NCBI RefSeq assembly: GCF_030247195.1
Contig: NC_080672.1
Span: 348,128,413-348,192,412 of the forward strand
Direction of reading: 5' to 3'
Source of the DNA: Topomyia yanbarensis
Lineage: Eukaryota; Arthropoda; Insecta; Diptera; Culicidae
DNA length: 64,000 nucleotides
Position numbers and translations under genes: made by a program. A model generated the notes under the pieces. It worked only from the letters and a program-made list of their open reading frames with translations, ran no database searches and was not told the DNA's origin. Shown in pieces: positions 1-8,690 of this stretch. Position 1 is the first letter of the stretch. Every line of letters begins with the position of its first letter.

Positions 1-115
1 CCACCACCCTGTTACCGTTAAGGGGAGGTGCACGATACGGCTCTACAACAATTGCAACGTCAATCTTCGCTTCTGTTGTTGGCTACCACAAGAGTTGCTG
101 TACTATGGCGTAGTG
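1..115 (-). mobile_element. R1-clade LINE endonuclease fragment
   Basis: On the minus strand this reads ...DVAIVVEPYRAPP.LNGNRVV, the start of the APE-type endonuclease of R1-like non-LTR retrotransposons. The same stretch lies at 13586-13660 in a longer R1 copy, reading DVEIIAEPYRVPPDNGNG. The fragment carries an in-frame stop upstream and is cut by the window edge, so the element may continue to the left. A short TATG run follows at about 130-150. Confidence 0.7.
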
Positions 116-159
116 TTTGAGATTAAGCTATGTATGTATGTATGTGTAGGTGTGTTTTA

Positions 160-730
160 TAGTAAGGTTTAAAAAACTTTCAAAGTTTGGCCTGTAGTCA
201 GAACCGTAGCGTGAACTTCTGGCACCCTTGGCGGATTCTCAATTTGTTGCCGCTTTGGTGTTTATATTGCTTTCATTTTCTGTTCAAACTTACGAACAAT
301 AATTGAGTCTGTGTTTAGAAATGGTACTTACACTTATCTCGACTTACTTAAATGATTTATCTTTGCTTGTTTATAAAGAAACTAAAGATTTCAGCATCCC
401 TAGCAGACGTTCTCCTGGTACATTACTTCTTCACACAATACGCACATAAGCCGAAATATACCAACACACGTATCAATTTTAAACAAATTTTATATTCGAA
501 GCATGTATGACTTTTACCATTAAAACGAAAACTAAATTTAAAAAAATATCAGAATGTTCCACAAAAATTAAAATTAGTTGGTTATTCTAAAGAAACACTA
601 AAGCTTTATGAAATTTAAAAAGATAAGTTCACTACAGATTGGCCTAAATGATATATTTAATACAAAATTAAATATACAAAAAAACAAACGTGCCTCTGTG
701 TACGAATGTAAATGTGCATGCAAAAAAAAA
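160..730. other. no recognisable feature (AT-rich)
   Basis: AT-rich sequence without a credible coding frame, repeat or RNA gene. Short open frames here lack family motifs and have AT-driven composition. Confidence 0.5.
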
Positions 731-764
731 AGATGGGTGGGTAATGTCTGCGACATAACCGGAG
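731..764 (+). repeat. 34-bp dispersed motif, copy 1
   Basis: A GGGTGGGTAATGTCTGCGAC core followed by ATAACCGGAG. Near-identical copies start at 1358 and 1761, all in the same orientation and all among histone-derived sequence. The function is unknown. It may be a conserved block of the ancestral repeat unit. Confidence 0.75.
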
Positions 765-881
765 AGATGTAGAATACATAAGGAACACGTTCTTCAAATA
801 TGTTGATATTCATTGGAATTTTCGGACAAAAGGTGATTTGGGCGAGGAATATTTCAAATTATTCTTTACAAAAATGATGGT

Positions 882-897
882 GGTCCTGACAAGGACC
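882..897 (-). promoter_or_regulatory. histone-type 3' stem-loop 1
   Basis: On the minus strand: GGTCCT-TGTC-AGGACC, a perfect 6-bp stem with a 4-nt loop, preceded by AAAAC and followed by ACCA. This fits the processing stem-loop at the 3' end of replication-dependent histone mRNAs, although the loop is usually TTTC. A purine run (AAAGA) lies about 14 nt further downstream, where the U7-binding element would be. SLBP and U7 snRNP would act here if it were transcribed. Confidence 0.6.
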
Positions 898-1010
898 GTT
901 TTTGTTGGCGTTGTTGGCCTTGGTGGGGAGATGCGCTGGCTTCGATTTTCGTTGGATGCTTCTGACTTCTTACTATTTCCGGGCTTAGCTGTTGTCCAGG
1001 AGGTGATTCT
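885..1010 (-). pseudogene. possible linker-histone remnant next to stem-loop 1
   Basis: Just upstream of the stem-loop on the minus strand is a short lysine-, proline- and alanine-rich coding-like stretch. It reads RKSKPAHLPTKANNANKN in one frame and MSESPPGQQLSPEIV in another. Histone H1 has an acidic or serine-rich start and a K/A/P-rich tail, so the stretch could be an H1 gene that lost its globular domain. No globular-domain residues are visible. The assignment rests mainly on the adjacent stem-loop and on the H3 remnant 1.3 kb away. It could also be chance. Confidence 0.25.
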
Positions 1011-1077
1011 GACATGATTGGTGTAGGTGTAGGTCGTCAACCGGTTATAATTTTTCAAGCGTTGTTTACATTTGAAA

Positions 1078-1317
1078 TTAAACCACTGGATCAATTAAAA
1101 AAAGTATTGGTCTGTGATATGAAAAGTACGAAATATATCTTCGGGTTTCTGCATTGACGTTTTTGACAAATACAAGATCAATGCATGTGCCTGCAAGTGT
1201 AGTTGCTTGTGATGGATCAGAGATCAAACGAAGCTTGAAACATTCATTCATAAAATAAACAAATTTCAAATTCTCTTGTTTTGAAACATCTATGTTGAAG
1301 TCGCCTGAAACGACCAT
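1078..1317 (-). mobile_element. endonuclease/exonuclease/phosphatase-like fragment of a transposon
   Basis: A 79-residue minus-strand frame begins MVVSGDFNIDVS and ends with a SYFSYHRPIL block. GDFNID is the metal-binding motif of the APE-like nuclease fold. The TT..GTCIDLVF segment and the closing H-R-P block resemble the nuclease domain carried by some Helitron/Helentron-type proteins and LINEs. The rest of the protein is absent and neither end has a proper start or terminus. The superfamily (nuclease fold) is fairly secure; the Helentron origin is an inference. Confidence 0.5.
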
Positions 1318-1357
1318 TGGAACATTCTGATTTCTAGACTAAATATTCTACATTAAA

Positions 1358-1391
1358 AGATGGGTGGGTAATGTCTGCGACATAACTGGAG
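1358..1391 (+). repeat. 34-bp dispersed motif, copy 2
   Basis: Second copy of the block found at 731, with one C-to-T difference near its end. It lies just left of the inverted promoter-like block. Confidence 0.75.
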
Positions 1392-1534
1392 TGTCGTAAC
1401 TACACTTGTGATGTTAATCCAAATCTAATGATATGCAACGAAATTACGTTTGCATGTGAAATTTTCAAATGATTCGTTATAATTATGGTTAAAAATTCTA
1501 ATTGGGAATTCTTTTCCATCACCAACTATTTTTC

Positions 1535-1745
1535 TTTTTTTCGAATCTACAGCATTCTTTGAAAATATTGTTGAAATGTTATTGATGAAAAACTGAAAAT
1601 GCGTTTGGCAACACTGCTCACTAAATGGATGGTGGGAAGACGCACATTCGTTTTGATTATGCTAGTATTAGTAGCAGGAAAGAATGAAAAGGAACATAGC
1701 CCGAAAACGAGCAAGCGAGAGAGCGATAGTAATTCGTATTCGCTC
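1535..1745 (+). repeat. promoter-like block of the histone patch, + orientation, copy 1
   Basis: This sequence reappears in inverted orientation at about 2645-2870. Shared landmarks are the CATTCTTTGAAAATATTG stretch, a GGCAACACTG-like box, GCACATTCGTTTTG, a GCTAGTATTAGTAGCAG box, and a run of CGAGCGAGAGAGCGATAGT. At 2645 the block sits directly upstream of the H3 remnant, so a promoter origin is inferred. No open reading frame follows this copy. Confidence 0.55.
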
Positions 1746-1760
1746 TACTAAACTAAAAAA

Positions 1761-1794
1761 AGATGGGTGGGTAATGTCTGTGACATAACCGGAG
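1761..1794 (+). repeat. 34-bp dispersed motif, copy 3
   Basis: Third copy, with one G-to-T change in the centre. It lies between a promoter-like block and the left copy of the 0.29-kb direct repeat. Confidence 0.75.
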
Positions 1795-1833
1795 CATCGT
1801 GACTTCACTTCGAGACGTTAATTTAAATCTAAT

Positions 1834-2117
1834 GATTTATGCAGTTAATCAAAGGAGGCTGCCAAAAAGTTCGAATAAAAGCACGCGACTAGTGTACTTT
1901 GCACGTTCTATATTTTATCAACACTAGAGAGAATCGAAAAAATAATTCAAAGTGTAATAGCAACATGCAATTGTGGCAACACTGGCCATGGGATGGTGGG
2001 GAACACGCACATTCGTTTAATTTATGATGTATTAGCAGCAGAAAGGAATGGAAAAGCAGTGCGCGAAAACGAGCGAGGATAATTTAAATTCTCTTTCTAT
2101 CCACATATCGTATTTCT
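1834..2117 (+). repeat. direct repeat, left copy (promoter-like block included)
   Basis: Nearly identical to 2977-3270. It starts GATTTATGCAGTTAATCAA and ends CATATCGTATTTCT. The second half (about 1965-2100) is another version of the promoter-like block, with GGCAACACTGGCC, GCACATTCGTTTAA, GTATTAGCAGCAG and CGAAAACGAGCGAG. The two copies are about 1.14 kb apart and in the same orientation, so the H3-bearing segment has been duplicated in tandem. Confidence 0.85.
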
Positions 2118-2191
2118 AACCTACTTGCTGAAAATTGTTAAACACATCAAATGGATATTTCAGTTTAACTCTTATTAGAACACAATTAATT

Positions 2192-2207
2192 GGTCCTGAA
2201 AAGAACC
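2192..2207 (-). promoter_or_regulatory. histone-type 3' stem-loop 2, downstream of H3 remnant
   Basis: On the minus strand: GGTTCT-TTTC-AGGACC, a 6-bp stem with one G-T pair and the canonical TTTC loop, preceded by AAAC and followed by CA. It lies about 30 nt past the position matching the last H3 codons, where a replication-dependent histone gene would carry it. Confidence 0.75.
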
Positions 2208-2625
2208 GTTTATTGTTTTATTGCGGGAGCATAATTCAGACGCACTCCCCGCGACACGGTGAGCCAGTTTAATATATTTGGCCTGAAAGTTATGCGTTTG
2301 GTGCAGTATTTTGCATTCTCGAACAAACCAGGCGCACTATTTTGCATTCTCGAACCAGTAGGCATCGTTGGCTTCTCGGGGCATCATTACGACTGAGGTT
2401 TGTAAGCGTAGCTCGACTTTGCAGTCCTGTACAATCTCACGAACCAGACGCTGGAACGATAGCCTACAGATTAGTTGCCCTTTAGTTGGGGCGAAATTCT
2501 TGCAGGGCGACAGTTCCGATGAGTCACCAGTAGCTGGGGCACTGTTTCCGTCCATCGCCATTGCCAACTGCTTTCCTTCGGTGGACTGGCTGCTTGCTAG
2601 TGCTTGAACGAATACGAATGATGAG
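2208..2625 (-). pseudogene. histone H3 pseudogene (rearranged), copy 1
   Basis: The minus strand aligns to canonical H3 almost end to end. KQLA and SAPATG of the tail are intact, preceded by a relic of KSTGGK (QSTEGK), with the APRK stretch deleted. About 13 residues after the tail are lost. The region [20 protein letters not shown] then matches the residues before alpha-1, followed by [10 protein letters not shown], matching QRLVREIAQD, and by [20 protein letters not shown], matching the alpha-2 region. After a frame break near 2335, the C-terminal helix region reads KRITFQAKYIKLAHRVAG, against KRVTIMPKDIQLARRIRG in H3. Several core contacts are altered, so it cannot encode a normal nucleosomal H3. 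It retains the KQLATKAARKSAPATG-type tail typical of canonical H3 and not of CENP-A. A 3' stem-loop follows at 2192. Confidence 0.8.
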
Positions 2626-2639
2626 AAAAACCGACTGAC

Positions 2640-2870
2640 CAATATTCATATATAAACACACGAGAAAGCACTACTATCGCTCTCTCGCTCGTTTTCGTTC
2701 CATTCCTGCGCCTTTCCTTTCCGTTCGGCTACCAATACTAGCATAACCAAAACGAATATTCTGTCTTTCCATCGCCTTCAATGTAGTGGCCAGTGCTAGC
2801 AAACTTGCATGTTCAGTTTTTCAATAACAACATTCAAACAATATTTTCAAAGAATGTTGCAGATTTGAAA
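2640..2870 (-). promoter_or_regulatory. putative histone-type promoter upstream of H3 remnant 1
   Basis: Inverted relative to 1535-1745. On the minus strand it contains GAGAGAGCGATAGT, then TTTATATATG (TATA-like), then TCAGTCGG (initiator-like), then the H3 remnant. The spacing from the TATA-like box to TCAGT is about 17-20 nt, shorter than ideal. The promoter role is inferred from position and from repeated conservation of the block. Confidence 0.45.
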
Positions 2871-2976
2871 AGAAGGAAGGAGAAGATTTTCACAAACTTA
2901 AATTCTTTTGTTTTATTTGTTAGCGCTGATAAAGGCTATTTAGTTTGCTACTAGCAAGGAGCTGCACAAACAAATC

Positions 2977-3270
2977 GATTTATGCAGTTAATCAACGGAG
3001 GCTGCCAAAAAGTTCGAATAAAAGCATGCGACTAGTGTACTTTGCACGTTCTATATTTTATCAATACTAGAGAGGATCGATAAAATAATTCAAAGTGTAA
3101 TAGCAACATGCAATTGTGGCAACACTGGCCATGAGATGGTGGGGGAACATGCACATTCGTTTAAGTTATGATGGTATTAGCAGCAGAAAGGAATGGAAAA
3201 GCAGTGCACGAACACGAGCGAGAGAGGATAATTTAAATTCTCTTTCTTTCGTTCCACACATCGTATTTCT
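2977..3270 (+). repeat. direct repeat, right copy
   Basis: Second copy of 1834-2117, with scattered substitutions (AAAGG to AACGG, ACGCG to ATGCG). Its right end abuts the truncated second H3 copy within about 6 bp (TATATA), which marks a duplication breakpoint. Confidence 0.85.
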
Positions 3271-3275
3271 TATAT

Positions 3276-3480
3276 AGACGCTGGAACGATAGCCTACAGA
3301 TTAGTTGCCCTTTAGTTGGGGCGAAATTCTTGCAGGGCGACAGTTCCGATGAGTCACCAGTAGCTGGGGCACTTTTTCGGACCGTCGTCATTGCCAACTG
3401 CTTTACTTCGGTGGACTGGCTGCTTGCTAGTACTTGAACGAATACGAATGAGAAAAACCGACCGACAGATATTTATATAA
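3276..3480 (-). pseudogene. histone H3 pseudogene, truncated copy 2
   Basis: Near-identical to 2446-2640. It keeps the tail and core segment down to the RLSFQRL region and then breaks off; the C-terminal half and stem-loop are absent. It shares the same internal deletions as copy 1, so the H3 was already rearranged before the segment was duplicated. Upstream on the minus strand are TTATATAAATA (TATA-like) and GTCGGTCGG. Confidence 0.75.
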
Positions 3481-3600
3481 TCGCGCTAATATGCACTACT
3501 ATCGCTTTCTCGCTCGTTCTCGTGCCGTGCGTGAGCCTTTCCTTTCCGTCCGGCTTCTAATGGCCTAACCAAAGGAGTATGCCGTCTTTCCCCCACTAAC
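3481..3600 (-). repeat. promoter-like block, right-hand copy
   Basis: Minus-strand counterpart of the block at 2640-2790 (CGAGAAAGCGATAGT, GGAAAGGAAAGGC, CGGCATACTCCTTTGG). More diverged than the others. It ends near 3600. Confidence 0.5.
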
Positions 3601-4056
3601 TGCTCTCGTCAAGCAACCAAATACGAATAATCATAAAACAAACATGTAGTGGACCTATATATAAACTTTTCATTATTTTATTGTTCGGTTGGTCCACCAT
3701 TTTGACGGCTCTGTGCGGGATGGGCTGAAAATTTTCACTTTTCCGAGTCGTTTTCGAAAGATTTTTCAAAACACAATTTTTTGTTATTAGTGCATGTTAT
3801 ACATACTTAAAATTTTAATACAGCATAGAGGAACATATTTTCAACAAATTGACCTAAAAATCAAATCATTCTGTTAAGTATGATAAAAGTTATTAACGTT
3901 CAAAATCTGACGCGGTGCCGCAGCCGATATTTTGAAACGGGACCCCTATATTGAAAGCTTAAATGTATTCTACATTAAAAAATTGATGAGTCAGACAACT
4001 TAGCCAAGCACTGTGTTCATAATCATCAAACAATAACTATCGCTTCATCGCCGCAC
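3601..4056. other. no recognisable feature; 3' flank of UGT
   Basis: AT-rich sequence between the histone-derived patch and the UGT stop codon. On the minus strand this is the UGT 3' UTR and downstream flank. I see no convincing AATAAA close to the stop. Confidence 0.5.
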
Positions 4057-5660
4057 CTACTCTAACTTGTGTTTGCCGTTTCCTAAACACATGTTCGCAA
4101 TTTTTTTAATAGTCCAACCTGTCAAAAGCACTGCCACTAATATCACCCCAACGACATCTAGCAGAGCGAAACTTATCCACGGCAGATCCAGTCCTGCCGA
4201 TCTTAACTGGGGTGCTCCCTTGTGTCGTATAACGTACTCAACCCAAAACGCCGCTTCCGAAAGAGCCGGGATTGGACGATCCCGAAACACAGCCGAAATC
4301 CGATCGATATTCTTCTTGTACTCCGGTTTGTGCAGTAGCTCGTCCAACGCCCATCGGAACGAGGTTTCCGTAATGTTCGGAAAGTACAACTTTACGGCGT
4401 ACCCTCCCAACACAGCTTTGTTCATGTTCAAATGTTGATCGCAGTAGATTGGAATTCCTAGCATTGGAACAGCTCGATGTACACCCTCCTGTGTACCCAG
4501 AAGACCACCATGAGTGATGAAGACTTTCACGTTCCGATGAGCAAGAATGTCACTTTGTGGTAACCAACTCTTGATCATCACATTCGAAGGCAAGTTTCGG
4601 ATTGATTCGTCCTCGTACTTCCATACGACCCGTTGTTTCATCGAGCGGAACACATTTAAAATCGAGTCTAGTTTATCCTGGGGCATATCCGCACTCCGTA
4701 AATTCGTTCCTAAACTGAAATAAATGGCACCGTCTTTTGCTTCGTCTAGGAACTTCCGGAGATCGTTCGGAAGAGTTTTTGGTTTTTTAATATGTAAACC
4801 CCCTACTTGCACTAAACCGGGAACTTTAGCTCGAGTTGACGTGAGTGGAGTGTGACTATTCAGCAGAATCACGGAAACCTGTCGCTCTAAATCAGCAATC
4901 TTTGGTAGAGGACCTTCAAGATGTGCAAAGTTTTCGCGAGCCATAGCTTCCTGCTTGGGCATGTAATATACAGCTCGTAGCAGTAATTCATACAAACTAA
5001 CCATTGAGTTGTAAGTTCGCTGAGTCAATGTCATTTTGTCCGTGTAGGGTAGGAATTCGTGTGGTACGTGAGACCACATATTCATCATACCCATCATTGG
5101 ACCCATATATTGGGCGAAGCCGAAAGTTCCTGCAATTACAGTAGTTAAGAAAATTGTGAATCGAAAGGATAAGACCAACTCACCAATAGTAACAATCGGA
5201 GCCTGATATTTGTGAGCAAACATCAGGTACGCTTCCTGGTAAAATTGCTCGGCCAATATCAAATCGAACTTACTGTGATCGTTGAGGGTAAAGTTTTTCA
5301 CGTTTTCCCTCGTGAAACCGTACTGAGCTGTTTCCAGTCCCAAACTGTACAGGAAATCAACCAACATCCGATGGATTGAAATTTCCGTTAAATCGTACAG
5401 TGAATCCACCTTAACGGATTTCTTCCAAAAATCGTAAATCGGCGCAATTCGGATTTCGGTGTAGTTTTCGTGTTCCCTCGACAGTGGGTAGTTGCTGATG
5501 CTCGTCACCTGGTGGCCACGGTCCAGCAGCTCGTTCAATATGGCATCGATCATCATCCAATGGCTGCGACCGGGGAAAGCGAAAACTCCCAAAATGCGGG
5601 ATGACTCCGTTGATTGCCATGACAGGCAGGATAGGATGAATAGTGCAAGGCTGTAAGTGT
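4057..5660 (-). CDS. UDP-glucuronosyl/glucosyltransferase (UGT), most of the gene
   Basis: Membrane-bound ER-lumen enzyme of the GT1 family that conjugates a sugar from a UDP donor to small lipophilic substrates. The frame reads from a signal peptide (ALFILSCLSW...) through SSRILGVFAFPGRSHW, which contains the catalytic His. DLILAEQF follows. The donor-binding signature is SWLPQSDILAHRNVKVFITH, then GGLLGTQEGVHRAVPMLGIP and CDQHLN. Near the C-terminus are one membrane helix (ISFALLDVVGVILVAVLLTG) and a cytosolic KHKLE end that fits a KxKxx ER-retrieval signal. An intron lies at 5130-5183. The first in-frame codon after a TAG at about 5665 is preceded by TTTTTAG and by CTTACAG, both possible 3' splice sites. 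The initiator ATG is therefore probably in a further 5' exon that I could not place; a TTG at 5592 is not a credible start. Spliced length of about 520 residues fits the family. No lesion is seen. The substrate is unknown. Confidence 0.93.
5130..5183 (-). other. 54-nt intron inside UGT
   Basis: The minus strand reads ATTG|GTGAGT...TAATTGCAG|GAAC, with perfect donor and acceptor. Splicing gives ...TIG|TFGFAQY..., as other UGTs read. The intron is a multiple of three with no stop, so an unspliced transcript stays open and inserts 18 hydrophobic residues after TIG. Confidence 0.9.
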
Positions 5661-5664
5661 GCTA

Positions 5665-7200
5665 AAAATAAACATGAGTGTTATATGATGAGATAAGACT
5701 TTGGATCGATTTAACTTAATGCAACTATCAAATCTTTGTACGCTGCATTTCAAATATCAAAACTAAAAAGTGAACTATTCCATCATTCCCGCGGAATCGC
5801 AACAATATTATTTCATTTAGCTATCAAGTTCAGCACATTTTTCCGCTACCGTACAAACAAGCAAATTGTGCATGTTCGTGTTCGAGGTATTCCAGTATGC
5901 AGAATATGACCTCCACCTGGTGAATAAAGTAATGCAAACATTTAACCCGAAGTGCCCTGCTTACAGTTATTTAGTTTTCGCAACAGACGATCTCCGAATT
6001 CTAATAAAGCTCACTAACCAAAATCACAATTTGGGCTGAAAACATCTCACTACACTCAAACGGTTTCGCATTACATGTGCGTCCCCAAGTATTCTCACCA
6101 TTTTAACGATCAACAAACAAAACAAATTTATCACTTTGTTGCTGCCGCTTTGTGATGCTCACAGTTCGTAGTGTGATTGCAAACTGAGAGGATCGCGTCT
6201 GGTGAATGATACGGCATGTTCTAAGGCAAGATTTTGCGCGTGACAACAGATCTGCAGAGTCATTCAGCGAAAACGTGCTGGTAATTCGCTTTTGGAACAA
6301 ATAGTCTTAACTACCAACAACATAGCGTCGCCCTAAAATTTCGCAGCAAGTATAACTGGTTCTCGTGGCTCTCCTATTCAATGTTCGTGCAATATAATGA
6401 AGGACTCTCGCGAGGAACTAAGGTATCCACAGACGACTTATAATTAACCCTTCCAAATTTTGTGGTTTTTGAGTACTTGAATAAAGTTTGCCCAGACAAA
6501 TAAATCAGACTAAGATGATTTGATTGTCTAGGCATAACTTAGCGAAAAGATTCCAATTTTTTTTTTTTTTAAAAAACACGAAAGAGCACAAATGGGCCCA
6601 TAACTGCTTTTAATCGGTTTAATGATTATTGGCAGTAACCAGTTAAAAGTGACCAAATGATTATGTTCCATTTTCACCTTCAACAAATGTTTCCTCTCAC
6701 GATAGTTTAGTAGACAAGATGATGTTTAGTCACCACCGCGATGTTACGCCGAAGTGGGACCAGTTTGAGCTTCGTTCATTTTGATATCCACGGCACTTAG
6801 GAGTCGTGGTTCATTACCAACGCACAATATAGAAGCAATCAAAGGGGTAGAACAGCGTAGACTGGACGTTATCAATAAATTCCATTTACGAAAATAGAAA
6901 CCTGGTGAGGTTTGTTTTTGTTGGGTACATATTCCACTGCGACCAGTGTTTTGATCTTTTGTGGCAGGCCCCTTTTTATTGTATGCCACATCAGGGTGTT
7001 GTATCACTATTAATCTGACTGATTCCCACTTACTGACTATAGGCATGGTCCCAGTAAGGTATTTTACAACGAAAACGAAGTTTATTGCCTTACTGGGTGC
7101 AGTCGTCCATACATCTAAGGGTTGTATTATCCCCTTATCGAAGAATTTGCTCCTTTTGAACCTGACGAGGTTACTCTCAATCTTTGCACATTGGCACATG
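5665..7200. other. UGT upstream region, no assigned gene
   Basis: On the minus strand this should hold the UGT 5' exon, 5' UTR and promoter. An ATG-led stretch at about 5675 is out of frame with UGT. A poly-T tract is at 6559-6570. Several short open frames on both strands between 6100 and 7200 show no recognisable domain. Confidence 0.4.
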
Positions 7201-7204
7201 CTTT

Positions 7205-7315
7205 ACGCTTTGCCTTTGTCATAGAGAAAGGTTATGCAATTGCTCCAAAATTCGAAGTTGTAACCGAGGCCCGGAGGGCCGAGTCTCATATATATGTCTG
7301 TGTGAGTGTGGTTTT
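7205..7315 (+). repeat. end of a mosquito interspersed repeat
   Basis: Contains GAGGCCCGGAGGGCCGAGTC then TCATATATATGTCTGTGTG. The same GGCCCGGAGGGCCGAGTCTC core is found in reverse at 49081-49118 beside ACATACATACATACACAC. The two copies define a repeat family whose end carries a short GC palindrome and a microsatellite. Confidence 0.65.
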
Positions 7316-7329
7316 TAGAGATCATTAAA

Positions 7330-8440
7330 TAAGTTGCGAGAAATTCCTGAGACGGGAAAAAATGTACAAAAACCCGAAAATCTCAGGGAACGGGTTTAGG
7401 CTGACATCACCCGACCCTCTAAAAACAATTGCTCTTGCCCAGAACCTGATTCGTCCCCTGCACTACCCTACGGTATTACTTACTGCCAGTTAGCACCGCA
7501 ACTTCCTTCTCGTACAATTCAGCGCCATTTACTCGTTGAGCTCCCGACTTGTTCGCGAACTACTCAGTCTAGTCCCCGACGGTGGACCTAGCCTACTCCA
7601 AATGGAGAATTCCCCGGCGAGAGAAGTTCTCCCGAAACCGAGCCAACCATCCAGGTGTCGAGGTCAGTTCGGCAATTCCGGTGGAGCAGAGCGTCCGGTT
7701 CACTGGTGCCCGACGACCCGCGACTGGTGGTGTCTAGTCGCGGTCTACTCAGTCTAGTCCCCGGCGGTGAATCTAGCTTACGCCGACGGAGAGTTCCCCG
7801 ACGAAGGAAGTTTTCCCGATACCGATTCTTCTTTGGTTTTAGCACCATAATTTCCCCTTTGACTCCCTATCGCTCTACTTTCCCGATGAGCCAATCAGCT
7901 CCCGCCCGCACTTGTTCACGAACTACTCGGTCTAGTCCCCGACAATGGATATAGCCTACTCCGACGAAGATTTCCTCGGCGAGGGTGGTTCTCCCGAAAC
8001 CGTGCGGTAGATTTCTCCTGATACCGATGTTCGTTTCTGTGAACCATTTAGCTCTCCGTGTCGTCCCGATCTACTCGATCTATTCTCCGGCGGTTGATCT
8101 AGCCTACTCAACGGGCTAGCCAGTAGGTGCTGAGGTCTATCCGGCGATTCCGGGTGGAGCGTAGCTTCCGGTTTACCAGCGCCCCAATGACCCACTGCTA
8201 TCTTTGCGACGCGGTCTGCTCGGTCTAATCTCCGGCGGTGGATCTAGCCCACTCACGAGCTACCCGGTAGGGTTTCGAGATCAGTCCGGCGATTCCGGTG
8301 AAGCTTGGCGTCCGGTTCACAAACTCGGTGCTACGTCACGTACCTCTCAACTGGTCCCCGGTGGTGGAAGTAGTCTACACAGTTGGAGAGTTCCCCGGCG
8401 GCGGAAGCTCGCATGTCCCATGTATGTTTGTCGTGACACA
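7330..8440. repeat. GC-rich degenerate tandem repeat array
   Basis: A GC-rich island in an AT-rich neighbourhood. The core TACTCRGTCTAGTCCCCGRC, followed by GGTGGATCTAGCCTACTC, recurs at about 7560, 7748, 7922, 8076, 8220 and 8350, each followed by GGAGAGTTCCCCGGCGA and GAAGTTCTCCCGAAACCG-type modules. Spacing shrinks from about 190 to 130 bp. Open frames exist on both strands because stops are scarce at this composition. They have no recognisable domain and disagree between units. It may be an internal array of a transposon, identity unknown. Confidence 0.6.
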
Positions 8441-8654
8441 TCAACGATATTGTCAACTGTCACAGCATGTAGGGGAGACCGGGGCTAGTTGACGGTGTTT
8501 TCAGTTTTCAATTTTAATCGCTTTGATGTAGGTAGATCTTGCAAAATAGAACACGCGGCATGAAAGAGCAGACTGTTGGCAACATCTCTATTTTTTTAAA
8601 GTGTTTGATGCATTGTCTTCATTTTTAAAGACAAAAATATGTGACGCGGATCAC

Positions 8655-8690
8655 CCGCCAACTTACCCCGGCCCCGGGGTAAGTTGGCGG
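8655..8690. repeat. perfect 15-bp inverted repeat
   Basis: CCGCCAACTTACCCC and its exact complement are separated by six bases (GGCCCC). Single copies of the same arm lie near the other end of the host element, so this is probably its subterminal transposase-binding motif in palindromic form. Confidence 0.85.

Noticed and set aside
2208..2625. Centromeric H3 variant (CENP-A/CID) gene
   Set aside because: The tail keeps canonical KQLA and SAPATG blocks, and the body has deletions and a frame break; canonical H3 pseudogene fits better.
6744..7199. 151-codon minus-strand frame as a gene upstream of UGT
   Set aside because: No motif, opposite strand equally open, and its start lies beside an interspersed repeat end.
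7536..8492. Overlapping open frames on both strands in the GC-rich array
   Set aside because: Low stop frequency from composition; frames differ between repeat units and carry no domain.
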